Source: Omphalotus guepiniiformis
Taxonomy: Eukaryota; Basidiomycota; Agaricomycetes; Agaricales; Omphalotaceae
Assembly (NCBI GenBank): GCA_028554645.1
Contig: JAQOOI010000021.1
Span: 496,001 to 560,000, forward strand
Direction of reading: 5' to 3'
Length of the DNA: 64,000 bases
Shown: positions 1 to 12,507 of the stretch, piece after piece
Layout: every line of letters begins with the position of its first letter
Position numbering within the stretch: the stretch's first letter is position 1
Translations under genes and position numbers: made by a program
The notes under the pieces: model-generated
What the model saw: only the letters and a program-made list of their open reading frames with translations
What the model was told of the DNA's origin: nothing
The model's database searches: none

Positions 1-480
1 GATACTCTTTTCGAAGATGAGTATAGCGAGTTGAATAACCAACTAGCTTGCCTGGACCGCTGGCCCCCCCACAATGCCTTGTGCAATGGCAAAGCACGCG
101 GCCTGGCTTTGCTAGGTCGGAAGTTGGCACTGAATCATTTGGATTGAGGTTTTCACTGACTCGTGGAGGCATAGCAAAGAAATGCTAATGAAGACAAGCT
201 GCCAGCGCAGGTGGTGCAGTGAAAAGAGAGTAAGCAACGCCTAGCAGAGCAGCAGCAACCAGAGTCTACAAGTTATTTCCACTTCAAATATCATGCAGCC
301 GAGCGGCACGCACCGCGATGCGGGACACTGCACAATATTCGAGAGGACTCGAAGAAGGCTGGTGGCTGGAAGAGTCTGCCAGGAGTTTGCTCATGTTTGG
401 TCTCTTTGCGCTGCACCTAGCTTCGACTTCGCAAGTAAGGCGATGAAACAAAATACTAGAGAGATACATATGAAGCGTCC

Positions 481-1473
481 CTAGAGAGGTGATGGACGTC
501 CACTCGCAAAGCAAGATATCTTTTCTCCTGTCTGCCTCAGCTTCTCTCCAGTCCGAGTGAACTTCCTCTTCCAGTATTCTGACTCCTCCAATAACTTCTG
601 CTTTTCTCGGTGCATCTGCTCCAATGCCTTCTGGCTGCGATCTCTCTCTAGAGCATTCCGTTCGCTTTCCTCCTGAGCTTGGCGGCAGGCTTGCTCCACA
701 CGAAAGAACTTGGCATGAAGGGCATTGCATTCGCGCTGGGAATAACCGAGTTTGACTTGAAGTATCTGCCGCTCGTCTTCAATTTCTTGTTGAATTTGTT
801 TTGCCTGATCGTAGCGAGCAGCAGCGAGACCGACCATCGCGCTAGTTAAATCGGTCTGAACAGCGATATCTGACACTTGCGAACATCAGCAAACCCACGA
901 AATTGAAAGAAATCTCAGTGCATTACTTTGCTTAGAGGAGATGCTATCACCATCATGTAATGTAGCGCAAGGTTGTACACCGTTGGCAGGATCCCTGGAG
1001 AAAATAGCCGCAAGGGTGTCAGAGGCAGGATTGGAAGAACTCGCAGGCTACTCACATATCGCAGGAAGGCTCGTCATCTGAATCAATCACTTCAATAACT
1101 CCAGGCGAAACCTCCTCTGCAGTATCATTCTCAGCAAAGAAGGTAGAACGAGGGCACATAAAACCATACCTTTCACCATTGTAACCACTCTCATGTCCAT
1201 TTGTGCATCATCGTACAGGGACTCGATGTATTGCTGCGAGGTTATCTGAGAATCTTCAAAACCACTATCATACAAGCTGAAAATAGCACTAGTCAGAGGA
1301 TGTACCCAGCGACAGAACCATTCAACATACTTTTGCACTTTCTGGCTTGCCCTTACTGCACTGCAACGGGAAGGAGGAATAGATTGCGCGTCACAACTTT
1401 CTAGTTTGGTACGTTTCTGAGGCGGAAAGCGAGGCGAGGGGTCTATTTTGTGTTTTGATTGACTCAAAGGCAT
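481..1473 (-). CDS. Small acidic coiled-coil protein, function unknown
   Basis: I do not recognise this gene. Five exons join in frame (1473-1331, 1276-1170, 1116-1056, 994-927, 875-481) to give 257 residues, with GT-AG introns of 51-61 nt. The N-terminal third is basic and Ser/Pro rich (PQKRTKLES). The middle carries a short acidic stretch, VIEVIDSDDEPS, which looks like a SUMO-interacting type motif. The last 130 residues are a long Glu/Gln/Arg/Lys-rich helix predicted to form a coiled coil (repeated QEIEDERQ, REKQKLLEE patterns). This resembles small nuclear or DNA-repair adaptor proteins, but no catalytic motif is visible. The start is the first ATG of the 5' exon. The coiled-coil part is well supported; the upstream exons rest on splice signals that keep the frame. 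Confidence 0.6.
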
Positions 1474-2099
1474 AGTGAGAAGTGGCTAAACTGGCTCACC
1501 CTAGAGCGACAGGTGAATTTGATGACAAAGCCAACTGAAAGCACTTAAGCATATCTTTGGAATCCATGTGCATGCACAGCGCTAAGGACAGAGAAAGCGC
1601 GAGGATGGAAAAGGCGAAACGACTTCAGTCGATGTGGTACTCCAGCCGGATGACGCGTGCACAATCGTGCAAGGTTTCTGCTTATCTCATTCAAATCTGC
1701 GTATTCGGAAAGTATCTCACACGATCGCTTATTGGGGAATACATCCCAGATCCTCTCGACCTTACCGAAACGACGCGTTTTTCACTGGGGCTCATGCACA
1801 TGACTTGAACAGGACCGGCCCGTCTCTGCACTCGAGTCTCGCGCTCCTTCCTTGGCTACATACTGTACATCCATATGCTCCGGGAAACGACTGCGCCAAT
1901 AGCCATCACATATGAACTACATCTCGGATTAGCGCGTTTCAGCGCCGTCGTGTCATCCGTCGCTAGTGGGTCTCCGTGAGTATTGTTTCATGATTGTTAT
2001 AGGTGTCATTAATCAGAATGACAATGAATACTGATGTCTCTAGGAATAACTAGACAACTAGTATCCGATCTACGCACCTATGGTGCTACAATTCAATGT
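1474..2099. other. Intergenic, no supported gene
   Basis: Only short unsupported open frames are present. It holds the 5' flank of the coiled-coil gene and the 3' flank of the GDSL esterase. No repeat or RNA gene was seen. Confidence 0.5.
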
Positions 2100-3300
2100 T
2101 CAGCTCAGCCACGTCACCCATTTATTCGTTCCTGTGGAAATGACCTCGGCAATTTGTGCCGCTAAGTTTCTTCCTGATTGTTCGCTGGGGTGAAGTTCAT
2201 CCCACCTGAGCAAATGAATGAATGCACCCTCAGCAAAAGAATGCTGATTTGGGAACATCAAAACAGCGGAGACTCACCACATGTAGCTATCGCGCTCAGA
2301 AGCTACAGTACAATTCCCCGTATCACTCGTCGATTCATTGATCGCAAAAACACAAGATTCGATTGGGGTCTTCACGTTCAATGGTGCCGATCCATTGAAA
2401 TAGTCTTGCGGATTATTGTACATGTCTGAAAATAGATTATATGTATCAAACACACCTGTAATAGAGGCGATGGTGAGCTCTATTAATTTCCCCTTCGACA
2501 TGTGCATATGCTTACTTACCAACGTGTGCTTCAGGTATCTGTCTTACAAGGTCTCTAAGCATGTATGTCGCAAGTGCAGGTGTCGTGCAAGCAAATTCTT
2601 CCATGACGAGAGACCATTCGGTCGTATTGCGTGGAGCAGTCCAGTATTTGTTCGGGTAAGAGCCCGCAGAATATATCGGGACCAGATTTAGAGGTATCAC
2701 CTTCAACCAAAAGCACATCAATGCTATGAAGTCCTGGAGGGGAGAATTAAAAGGAACCCGTACTTGTTGGAACAAAAAGTTGCGTGCTCCATTATCATAC
2801 AGTGTCTTCACCCAGTCGACCGCGCACGCAGTCGTATCGATCATCGACACCCCGGGGGCATTTCTACCAACGAGTAACCCAAGCTGACCTAGGTCGTTCG
2901 TGCCGATCCAGAGGGTGAACAGCGTCTCGGACATGTTCAAGTTTAACGACGCAGATGCATTGAGATAGTCCGGCAGCTGAGTGTCGACGACGTTCACGCC
3001 GGGGAACGGAATGGGGGTCAGCGCCTGGGAACACACGGCCCCGGCTTTCGCGAAGGGGTAGAGAGATGCGTTTGAGTAGCTCGCTGCGTACACCGGCCAG
3101 GACGTGATGTTGCGCGAGACAAAGGCGGTGACGTCAGTGTAGGAGTCTCCGAAGGTGACGAGGTTCTTGAGCTGGCTGTGCTGCACGCCACCCATCGACG
3201 AATTGGCTTGTAAGATCGTTGTGCAGGCCCACGACGTCGCTGGCGAGAGGAGTAGGGCAAGTAAACAGCCTGAACCTAAGTGCGTGTGTAAGAAGCTCAT
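2100..3300 (-). CDS. Secreted GDSL/SGNH esterase, CE16-like, copy 1
   Basis: Four exons (3300-2764, 2700-2520, 2455-2278, 2205-2100) encode 333 residues. A hydrophobic N-terminus (LLALLLSPATSWA) acts as signal peptide. Block I is VTFGDSYTDV with the nucleophile Ser, block III is WIGTNDLG, and block V is WDELHPS with the catalytic Asp and His. This order and length match carbohydrate esterase family 16 and related SGNH acetylesterases, which remove acetyl groups from plant cell-wall oligosaccharides outside the cell. Several NxS/T sites fit secretion. The first intron is 63 nt without an in-frame stop, so the raw frame reads through it; its intron status is shown by copy 2 at 12.8-14.2 kb, where the same stretch is 64 nt. 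The two copies are close paralogues. The substrate is inferred from the family only. Confidence 0.88.
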
Positions 3301-3779
3301 GATGATTTCACAACGAAACCAGTTGGGTGAGGTGAGGAACAGAACCTGGGACCTTGAGACACTATGCTTTATAAATATATTCTGCAGCTAAGAAGAGAAG
3401 TAGGATTGATAAGTACTGTTTGTTATATACATCACACAACCGTACTATGTACCTTCAGGCACCTTTTTCACTAGGCAAGATGTCCTGGAACGCACATGGT
3501 ACCTTGCTGCCATTGAAAAGACCGCTCCTCCATTTAGACTTAATCGCGTCAGTGTACACTCTTGTACACTGTACAGTTGCTAAGTTTACAAACACTATAG
3601 ATTCGGATGAAGAGCGAACGACAGCACAGCACGGGCCACAGAAATGATGGAAAAATCAAAATGACACGGCGCCTGGTCCTCTATTGCGATTAGGTGCCCT
3701 CAATTTGAGGTCGCTTTGACTTTCGACACCTGTCACAGATGTACTAGTGGCTTCCAAACGAGAACTAGACGAGAGGAGT
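3301..3779. promoter_or_regulatory. 5' flank of GDSL copy 1, absent from copy 2
   Basis: The GDSL copies are alike up to about 30 bp upstream of the ATG (CACAACG then AACCAG) and then diverge. In copy 1 about 450 bp separate the esterase from the membrane-protein tail fragment; in copy 2 the two are almost adjacent. This stretch, which includes a TATA-like TTATAAATATAT near 3370, probably contains the copy 1 promoter. Confidence 0.35.
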
Positions 3780-3785
3780 CCATCG

Positions 3786-3887
3786 TTACCGGCTGCGATG
3801 GCTGTGGCGTTCCATAGGAACAGAAAACGTCCGCCCACCCGAGATGACTTCAGTAATGTCGACCTCCTCGGAATGTGTAGACGTGCG
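3786..3887 (-). pseudogene. Tail fragment of a multi-pass membrane protein gene
   Basis: The minus-strand frame reads THSEEVDITEVISGG and ends in RHSHRSR and a TAA stop. It aligns with the cytoplasmic tail of the membrane-protein gene at 14153-15343 (THSEEVDITQVSSGE). Upstream of about 3890 the similarity stops and the sequence becomes the antisense of a RecQ-helicase-like pseudogene, so only this 3' end remains. It marks the edge of the segment shared with the 12.8-14.4 kb locus. It keeps a proper stop codon, which the full-length gene downstream appears to have lost. Confidence 0.65.
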
Positions 3888-3899
3888 GATAATCAACCT

Positions 3900-4830
3900 T
3901 GTAGCATTGTCAAACCTTCCTAGCTGACGAAACAGAACATTTGGCAAATGGCAGGTGGTCATTTTATCACCAGAGATACTGCTGTCGAAACGGTTCACCG
4001 CCAGAGTGCTGCGGGACCCAATTTCCGAACTCGTGTACTGATGGTGGCTATTGACGAAGCGCATGTGGTTTTGCATTGGGGAGAAGATTTCCGCAAGTGG
4101 AGAGCTGGATATCATCCAAGCACTCCTTCCTCCCAACATCGCCAACACTTCCCGACCGTGTGCGGAAAAACGGTTTGTCGAAGCTGGAATACAGCAAAGA
4201 CCACCCATATATCAACATAGGCAAAGACCGACACAATGTTTCAATGGTCGTCCGTGCCATGCACCACCCCTTGCATTCCTATCGCGATCTGGAGTTTGTG
4301 ATTCCACAAAACATAACCTCGTCTTCGCAAGTTTATCTACGCAGACAACATCATTAAAGGGATTGACATTGAAGGTCATCTACGAGAGTCCTTACCTCTC
4401 CATTTGCGAGCACAGAATGTCCAAAGGAAGTTGTTGAAGGGGTCAGCGAAGGATCGAAAACTCTATGCGGAGGCTTGCGGTTTACTTCGGGGTTCACATA
4501 ACTGCCGGCGACACGACCTACGCCAAAGTCGAACCGCCACTTGTTCATTCCCAAACCAGCGACACCAAGAGGTACCAAGCGAGGGCCAGAGGTTGAGGAG
4601 GGTTGAGGATGGAAGAGTAAACGAAGCAGATGCCAGTCACGAGGTGGCGCTATCCGAGTCGTCGTCAAAGTTAGCGAGGCTTCAACGACATCAACGTCAA
4701 CGTCAAGAGGCCTTGGAGAGAATGCCCCGGACTCAAGGAACGTCGCGCAGAACCCCTACGCCCCACTTGTCACGCCGTCAGAATCGCTCAACTGATCAAG
4801 GTAAGGTCCAAAGCCCATCATATTCCTGAG
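3900..4830 (+). pseudogene. RecQ-like DNA helicase pseudogene
   Basis: Fragments of a superfamily 2 RecQ-type helicase appear in order but in different frames. At about 4040-4110 is VAIDEAHVVLHWGEDFRKW, a degenerate Walker B (DEAH) motif followed by the RecQ W-G-x-x-F-R element. LLPPNIANT is at about 4126. DRHNVSMVVRAMHHPL with LEFVIPQNIT is at about 4230-4320. A region like FIYADNI is at about 4340, then LRAQNVQRKLLKGSAKDRK at 4400-4460. Frame changes separate the blocks, and the Walker A and C-terminal helicase motifs are missing. Many Agaricomycete genomes carry repeated RecQ-like helicase copies and remnants; this one is broken and truncated. The right boundary is uncertain. Confidence 0.7.
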
Positions 4831-6560
4831 CATTTCTAACCTGCACTCTTACAGAACCACAACGTTTATTCACGATAGGAAAACAATCAATCTGAGAACA
4901 AATTCGTTTAGAAAGGTTTGTAATATTCTGTTCCCCCATTCATTCAAGTCCAATTTCGATTCTCATCCTACTCTAACTACAGTTTCCTACATCACAACTT
5001 CCTCACTACACAGAGGCACAGATTTCCCACTGCAAATACATTCTATCACCAACGAAGACATACCCAAATCTCTCACTCTGATCTTGAATGCTGCGAAGAT
5101 TCGTGAGGTCAAGAAACGAAAACAGGATGAAGAGGGAGATGAAGGAAGCGCAAGAAGTGCTGGTTCTAAAAGCCAGAAATCAGCAACGAATGGGAACCGA
5201 AACAAAAAAATATCGGGTATATTACCGGGAAATTCGTTACAGCATTACAAGAAGTGTGTTGAGGTTTTTTTTCCCTTCGTCTGTTTTTCCCCCTGTTTTC
5301 TGATATTTCTATAGGAGGGTGGAAAATGACATTGCGACCTCTAATCCGAGACGCCGTCCAGGCTTCTCTTGCTGCATCCCGAAACGTTCAGAGACAAAAC
5401 AAAAGGCAGCGAAGATGAGGCAGGATACTACGGTGGAGGGTTGAATGTTGGCGTTGACGTTGAGCAGTAGTGGATGAAGGGCAAGATGGTGTCTGGATCA
5501 CTTTTGACGAGGTATTGTTAGTAGAGATGGTGAGTGTGCTGTGTCTGGCATACGAGGTTCGATGATCTTTGACGAAGTTTCCTCTTAGTTGAATCACATG
5601 GCGTATCTATCGAACGAGAGCACGAATACCCTCCGGTTCAGTGCTCACGTCCCTCATCTTATGCTTTGGCCCACCACACCCACATTTTTCCGTTATGCTC
5701 CCACTCGTTCATCAACGCTGAAAGGCTATCCCAGCTCGTTGGCCTGAACGCCTTCCCGGGGTCTTTCTTCTCGTTCCTCTGCTCTGTATCATTCGGTCAG
5801 CAAAGCAGTGTTGATCGCAGAACTCTCTCGGGCCAGGTCTCAGCCTGGGGGATGTGACAAACGCAGAATGTGCTTTTCGTGGATCGTAATGCTCCGCCGT
5901 AGAGCTTTCAGACAGCGAATACGTCCCTGGGACGAGCCTGCCACCGAACTCTTCTAACGCCCTGCATCACAATCATGCATGCATTGCGAGTTCTCACAAA
6001 AGACACGGATACAATTGTCCCCCTTTTCCCGCAGGTACTGTGACTAGTAGATTCAATCAATTTCTTATTGAAGAATTATGATCCCTCGCGTTGTATTCAC
6101 GGTATTCCGCCGCCGATATATTGGTGCTGACGGTAATTCACTGCGGCGTTTTAAATGGTGCCCAGAGCACTCAGTACTACGGCGCCCAGGCGTTCAAGTT
6201 GAGATTTGAACTCGGGTCGCCATTACGTGCTTGCACTGCACCACAAGCCGCAAGCCAAACTAGCTTGGCTCAATCCGGCGTCGAGAAAAATCGCTTGGTC
6301 GGAGAACTTGAATCTCCTCCGTGAACAAGTCAATTAAACTTCATCAAATTCTGCTACTACAGGCGCCCCGAATTCGAATCGTTCGAATCGCTCGAGGTTT
6401 GCCATCCCTTTCCACCTTTTCAGATTCGGACAATTGTTCTCTCTCAATGATGGAACAACCTGACTCATTCGAGGTGTTTTGTTCCTTACAAAGTCCGGGA
6501 TTTGGATAGGCTAGATAGACAAACCTATCCAGAGAAAGCCTACGTACAGTCTCCTCGAAA
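4831..6560. other. Intergenic, no supported gene
   Basis: A Lys/Glu-rich open frame at about 5084-5314 and scattered short frames show no recognisable motif. Some may be decayed coding sequence. The last few hundred bases should hold the promoter of the P450 gene that follows. Confidence 0.4.
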
Positions 6561-8788
6561 ATGGATCACTTTCTTTCTTCGCCATTCACTAACAACTTCC
6601 CCCTCGCTTTCATCCTCCTCTTCATCTTCTCTTTCATCCTCCTCCTGCATCACATTTGCCGCACTTCACGCTCGCAGGGTACCAAATCTATCCCAGGTCC
6701 ACCCGGTCTCCCCATCCTCGGCAACCTCCTCCAGCTCCCGCCTTCGCGAGCATGGCTCAAGTTTTCAGAGTGGAAGCGGCAATATGGTGTGTCATCTTCC
6801 CTCCCCATACCCCCCCCCATATTTGTACTCTTACCTCAAATTATCCTTATTCTCATACATCTACACATGCCAAACATGCGTGGAGCTAATTAAAACCATT
6901 CAGGAGATATCATTTACCTCAACATTGCCGGCCAAGATACCGTCATCCTCAACACCCACAAAGCCGCCACCGACCTGCTCGACCGGCGCGCCTCGATATA
7001 CTCCGATCGATCCAAGAACATTGTGGCACATAAGCTAACGGGCGGTCTAGTCTTCGCGTTTGCGCAGCATAATGAGGTGTGGAGGGTGATGCGTCGGGCA
7101 GCACACGAGTGAGTACGACATGTTGTCATCTCTCACCTATTTACATTTTCAAACTGACCATCATTCGTTCCTCTATTCTAGAGCTCTCAACAACCAAGCA
7201 GTGAAGAACTATTATTGGATGCAGGAAACCGAAGCTGTACTTTTAGTAGGCGATTGTATCAAGGATCCATTGCACTGGAACGCCCACCTCCGACGCGCAG
7301 CGACCTCCCTCGTTCTAGGTGTGATCTATGGCTCCCCGCCTTTCCGGAATTACCTCGACCCCAACATTGTCCGCGTCAACCGCTTCGTGGAGCGAGCATT
7401 GCACGCTGCAGCGCCGGGCTCGTTTCTTGTTGAGTATTTCACGTGGATGCAGTACCTCCCGCGGTGGGCCAGTCCTTGGCGGAGGTATGCGGAAGATACG
7501 TTCAAGGAAGATTCGGTGATGTTTGAGGGGCTGTTTAAGGACGTGCAGGCGAGAGTTGTATGTGATCTGTTTCTTAATTATTATGATGTGATGTCTGACA
7601 TACGATTCTGTTCATTTTTAGGATCGCGGAGATGAGCTGCCTAGTGTGGCCTCTACTGTTATACACGATGAGAAGCATCTGGAGATGAATGATCAGCAGG
7701 CTGCGTGGTTATGTGCCACTCTTTTGTGCGTGCGCAGTACCTTATCGATATACTTAACCCGCTCATACACGTTTTTCCCAGTGCCGCCGGTTCAGAAACT
7801 GTTCGTCTTTATTCTATTAACTTATCTTTTTCTATCTCTCTCTGCTTCCTTCCTGATCATCCAAACTGCCCATACTAGACCTCTGGCCAACTCTCATGGA
7901 TTATGCTGGCCATGGTGCTCTATCCCTCAACGCAGAAAAAGGCGCAGGCTGAGATCGATCGGGTGGTGGGAAGGGGGCGGATGCCAAGTTTTAGGGATTA
8001 TGAGCAGTTGACGTACGTCCGTGCAATGGTGATTGAGATCCTACGTTGGCGGGGAGTGGGTCCGCTTGGTGAGTAGAACGAGTTAACATGTTACTACGGG
8101 TCACAGTATATCTATCTTACCGTTGCGCTGGGGGTAGCGGTACCACATCGACTGTGCCAGGACAATGTGTATGACGGGTATCTTTTCAAAAAGGATACAA
8201 TTTTTGTTGCTAATGTGTGGTAAGCTATCGTGTTTATAACCTTGAATTTCACTTGTCCTCATCTATTGAATGTAGGGAGCTCAATCGCGACCCCGAGGTA
8301 TATGGACTCGATGTTGACGACTTTAACCCTGAACGTCATTTAGATGAAAGCGGGGGTTTGAAGTCTCCTGTACCTGATACGAAAGACGAGAGCCATTATA
8401 CATTTGGGTTTGGAAGAAGGTAAATGTAACAAACCTATCTCCCTGCTCAACTAACTCTGTTGGACCCCTGTACAGAATCTGCATAGGCCGACACATGAGC
8501 AAAAACAGCATGTTCATCCAAATCGCGTGTCTCTTGTGGGCATTTGACATTACACCTGCGAAGGATAAGAATGGGAAGGAGATCTTACCTGATTCGATGG
8601 ATAGTATTGATGAAGGGCTTGTCGTGTGTGTTCATACTTCTTACTTTCCGTTTTTTTTTCGCTTAGTATTGCCCTTGGTACACACTGACAGGCGACCGCC
8701 CGAGTTCCCGTGCACGATTGAACCTCGTTCAACAGAGGTGACATTGGTTGTTGAGGAGGCGATGGAATTGCACGGGCTGGTTGGGTAG
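6561..8788 (+). CDS. Cytochrome P450 monooxygenase 1
   Basis: Ten exons (6561-6786, 6904-7108, 7182-7557, 7622-7725, 7782-7800, 7879-8068, 8138-8219, 8276-8419, 8476-8625, 8692-8788) join in frame to 530 residues, a normal fungal P450 length. An N-terminal membrane anchor (FILLFIFSFILLLHH) precedes the Pro-rich hinge GPPGLPILGN. The I-helix oxygen-binding motif AGSETT is split over a 19-nt exon. ExxR is EILR, the PERF-type motif is FNPERH, and the heme-binding loop is FGFGRRICIG with the thiolate Cys. It should act at the ER with a P450 reductase; the substrate cannot be read from sequence. Shared intron positions with the second P450 at 15.6 kb show that the two are paralogues. Neighbouring acyltransferase and hydrolases suggest a tailoring role. 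Confidence 0.93.
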
Positions 8789-10849
8789 TAGTGAACTGAT
8801 TCTCCTTTGAAATCAGGCCGGCCTCTAGAGCAATGCAACGTGTGACAGGCTGTAAGGCCTTTTGTTCAGAATACCCCACACATTGGGCAGATGACTGATA
8901 CTGTTATGTACGTCTAACACTTGATGCAAACTTGGAGCTTGAGCTTGAGGCTAGAGGGTCCAGAGGTCCCGCTGTCAATTCTTGAACTTGATGTACAGCC
9001 TTCTTTTGATATTCCATCATCTATACAACTGTTCACTCGTTGCAGTCGGTGCCAACTGAATAATTCGATTGGCTTGAAGGATCGCAGTCAGAGGTTCATA
9101 GCCGTAATTACATACAAGAAGGTGAGCTTCTACGGCCTACATACTGTAAGTATATGCCGATTAACGATGTGGACGTGGGATTGTTCCTACAAAAATGGTA
9201 CCGGTCAAATCTATGTTCACCGGATGTTATTCATTCTCATACACCCCTTCTTTGATCAGCTATTGTACCTCAGCTCGCTGTCCGCTGCCTCGCTCTTGCT
9301 TGATGGAATTCTCGTAGGAGATTTGAGAACCTTATTCGATTGATCTTCGCACAGAGAACTTGATTCTGGGAATTCAGAGTTTCTCTGAGTTTTTCTGTCC
9401 GTATGCAAGCTACTGTATAGTGGGTCAGTAATATTCCTTGATGCTCTGAGATGAACAAGCGCTTACTGATTCATCCGATAGTACTTGGCTCAAACCACGG
9501 ACGAGTCAGCTCGGATCTCGAAAGATGCTGTTGAGGATTGTAAAAAATATATAGGTCGATTTTTGCTCATCTACCTACCGACCGGCCGAATCGTTATACT
9601 CACTTGGAGCCATGTCCGCTATTCCGACGCGAAATTTGAACACAGGTGCTTCGATTATGGGCATAGAGCTGTTTACGGTTTGTTGCAACTTGAATTTGAG
9701 GCTTGAAATTGTATTAGTATTTCTGACGATGAATCTAGAATGTGGATTGTTCTGTGTGTTCGTTTTTTTTCGATCGACTTGGGGGTACTGACCCCAAGAT
9801 AGACAAGATCCTTCGCCAACTCTAAGAGCATCAAGTGTCTGGAACTTGAGTTACTTGAGATGATTCTATGACATAGTTGACAACGGACGCGCCTCACATA
9901 AATAACTAGACTGCAGTTGTAATTGCGGATTCAATGGTGACATTAGCCGCCTTGAGTAAGAGATTCAGCCGATCAACAAAAACCTGCCCTCAAGTCACAG
10001 GCATGTCCTATCATTGACGACTTTTGTCATTCAATACGAATGGTCTTTCAAACTTCTTTCCGAAAGTATTGCGCTCTGCTCTCAGGCTACTGGAAATGAG
10101 TGCGATTTGAGGGGAAAAATTTGAAGCGATCTGGAACTCGAAGCAAACGGACGATGTTCATTTGAATAGCGGCCTTTTCCGAGGGTGTATCAAAGGTTCA
10201 CGCGTCACGTTCAAGCTTGGTTCAAGTTCAAGCTCAAGCTTCAGCGAGTAGACCGTAATAGAAACCCGACTATATCTCGGAATGGGCCTCCTATCATCAT
10301 TTCGAATTGTCCTGAGAGTGCTTGTGAGTACTCTTTCCAATTCATGATTCCATTGTTTACGGTGGTGCTATAGGTGTCCTGATTGGATCTAAGTGGTGGC
10401 TAGTGGATTCTCCTGTAAACGGAGACTCACCAACTGCGATTGGCAGAACTTTCACAGCAATAGCGGTGAGATTTAGAACTACCTCTATGGGTGTTGAAAA
10501 TATCCAACTTATACATCACAAAGCTTCCAGTTGTCATAGATCTCTACATCATTCATATGAACACGCTCTTGTGGGCCATCTGCCGCCATCTATGTATGGA
10601 GTCGTTCTCACATGAAGACGGTCTTCAAATGCATTTTCGACAACAATCAACGGGTGCGAATCAATCTTCCAATCCCATGCTTGTTAGACCGTGGGTGATG
10701 AACTTAGTGATCATTCTGCTTTCTACACATGTATGGGACCGAACTATCCGGTAACATGGAAAATCTTATTCGAAAATCTGTTTGTGCATAGGGAAGGCCT
10801 ACCATTTGAATCTAAACGCTCGGACGCTTACTGTGTTAATCACTCGAGC
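8789..10849. other. Long intergenic stretch, no supported gene
   Basis: About 2 kb without a convincing gene. It contains simple purine/pyrimidine motifs such as repeated TTCAAG/CAAGCT near 10200-10245. An in-frame extension of the acyltransferase exists back to 10691, but it lacks family similarity. Confidence 0.4.
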
Positions 10850-12384
10850 ATGTCTGGGGTTCCAGAGCCGACCGCGACAGCTGAGCTCACCATTTTCGAT
10901 GCCTTGTCCGCAAATGTCTCATTTGGAACTGGCTGGCTTGTGCAAGGCGAAATTGATCTCCTGAAACTCGGACAAGCTCTTAGTCGTGTCGTCAATAAAT
11001 GGAGATTGTTTGCGGGCAGGCTACAGAGAGAAGTAAACTTGGTATCCTGTTCTTCAGAGCGTATAGTGATTAACTTTTGCTTTTGCAGAGAGATACATGG
11101 GTCGTTAAGATACCTCTCGGGCATTTACCTTCAAACTATGCTTTGTATTCGCTCACAGATTCTACCAGCGATAAGCCTTTATCAGCTTATATCTCGTTAC
11201 CCCTTCCGACAGTCTCCCCTGTTCTTCCGCCGGAACTCTACATGCCTCCGTTTTTGCCGACCTCAAACGAGGAGTACATGAACCGCTCTCATCCTATCGT
11301 TTCTTTCCACGTCGTGAGGTTTGCCATTGAAACATCGTCTTCTGAATCAATAAGTTGTCTCGGCCTTACTCTACCGCACGGGATTGTCGATGGAGTAGGT
11401 GCAACGTATCTTTGTAGAGCGATTGTCGCCGAACTCAACAATTCAGATTGGAAAGTACCTGCTTTGCCACGGGAGGGCTTCAATAAAAATGTGGTACAAG
11501 ACGTGCTACAATCGCAAGAGTTTGAAAGAAAGGTTCTGCCTATGGAACTAAAACCGACGAGGCCTGATTCCAATTCTGTTGCGACTTCCGGCTCGGAGCC
11601 GCAAAAGGAGATCAGAACAGGTCGAACGGTTATAATTCCTACCAGAATCTGGAAATCTTTTGTTGAGGATTTACGTCGAGGCATATCAGGTACAGATCAA
11701 TATCCTCATGAAGTCACAACGGGTGATATCTTGGTAGCATGGATTTTGAAGGTAGGTATACTTTTTTCAGTAAAGGAATGAATCACTTGCTCATCATGAC
11801 TGTGGACGCAGGTCATGTACAATTGTGACCCTTCACCAACGAAAATGATCATGATGCAGTCCCTTGCCTCTTTCCGACACTTATTTCCCTCCCTTAGTGC
11901 CTACATGACTGATTCCCCGCACAACTATCTGGCTTTATTACCTATCCCTTTACTTCCTGTCTCTTATATCCAGGACTCAACATTCTCTGACCTGGCGCTC
12001 CTGCTTTCCCGTTGCCGGCATGCTTTCTGTGAATACGACGTCAGCCTATTTTTCAAACAACTGACTGGCGTTGTGCCCATGATTCTGCCGACTTCAGATC
12101 CTCTTAACCAACCTGTCCCGCTAGTGATATCGAATGCCTCTAAATGGCGTTTGATTGAGACTGATTGGTCCGAAATCGGTGTCAAGGCGACTATTTGTGG
12201 CTATAGGATGCTTCATGGTTATGATAGAGCGGGGAAGGATGCCATCCAGATGATCGGGAGGCTAAACGATGGATCGGTGGTGCTTGATACAATCTTGTCA
12301 GAGCTTCAAGCGAAAAGGTTTCGGGAAGAAGTAGAGAGGTTGATTGTGACATACGGTAATAAAAACGATATCGTAGTAGCGTAG
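10850..12384 (+). CDS. BAHD-like (PF02458 transferase family) acyltransferase
   Basis: Three exons (10850-11032, 11089-11751, 11812-12384) encode 472 residues. The catalytic HxxxD motif is LPHGIVDGVG, about 170 residues from the N-terminus. The early segment (LSRVVNKWRLFAGRL) fits the usual pre-motif helix of this family. The second BAHD signature DFGWG is not clear; the corresponding C-terminal part contains SKWRLIETDW. Members transfer acyl groups from CoA thioesters to hydroxyl or amine groups of secondary metabolites, in the cytosol. The ATG at 10850 gives the typical N-terminus; an in-frame ATG at 10691 would add 53 unlike residues. It lies between a P450 and two esterase genes, so an oxidise-then-acylate step is plausible but inferred. 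Confidence 0.85.
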
Positions 12385-12486
12385 CGAGCTCATTTGCTGC
12401 ACACGGTTATGTATCAATACGTAGTCGTTTTTTGTATTGATCAGTAGTTCGCTTCAGTAGTTCGCTTTACACGCGAGTGGTTGCAT

Positions 12487-12507
12487 GGTAGGTAGGTAGG
12501 TAGGTAG
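12487..12507. repeat. GGTA tetranucleotide microsatellite
   Basis: About five units of GGTA lie in the 3' flank between the convergent acyltransferase and GDSL copy 2 genes. Confidence 0.8.

Noticed and set aside
284..730. 148-codon minus-strand frame
   Set aside because: It overlaps the coiled-coil exon in another frame; the coiled-coil frame has matching splice junctions and natural composition.
3018..3260. 80-codon Arg/Ser-rich frame inside GDSL copy 1
   Set aside because: Shadow of the GC-rich esterase exon in another frame.
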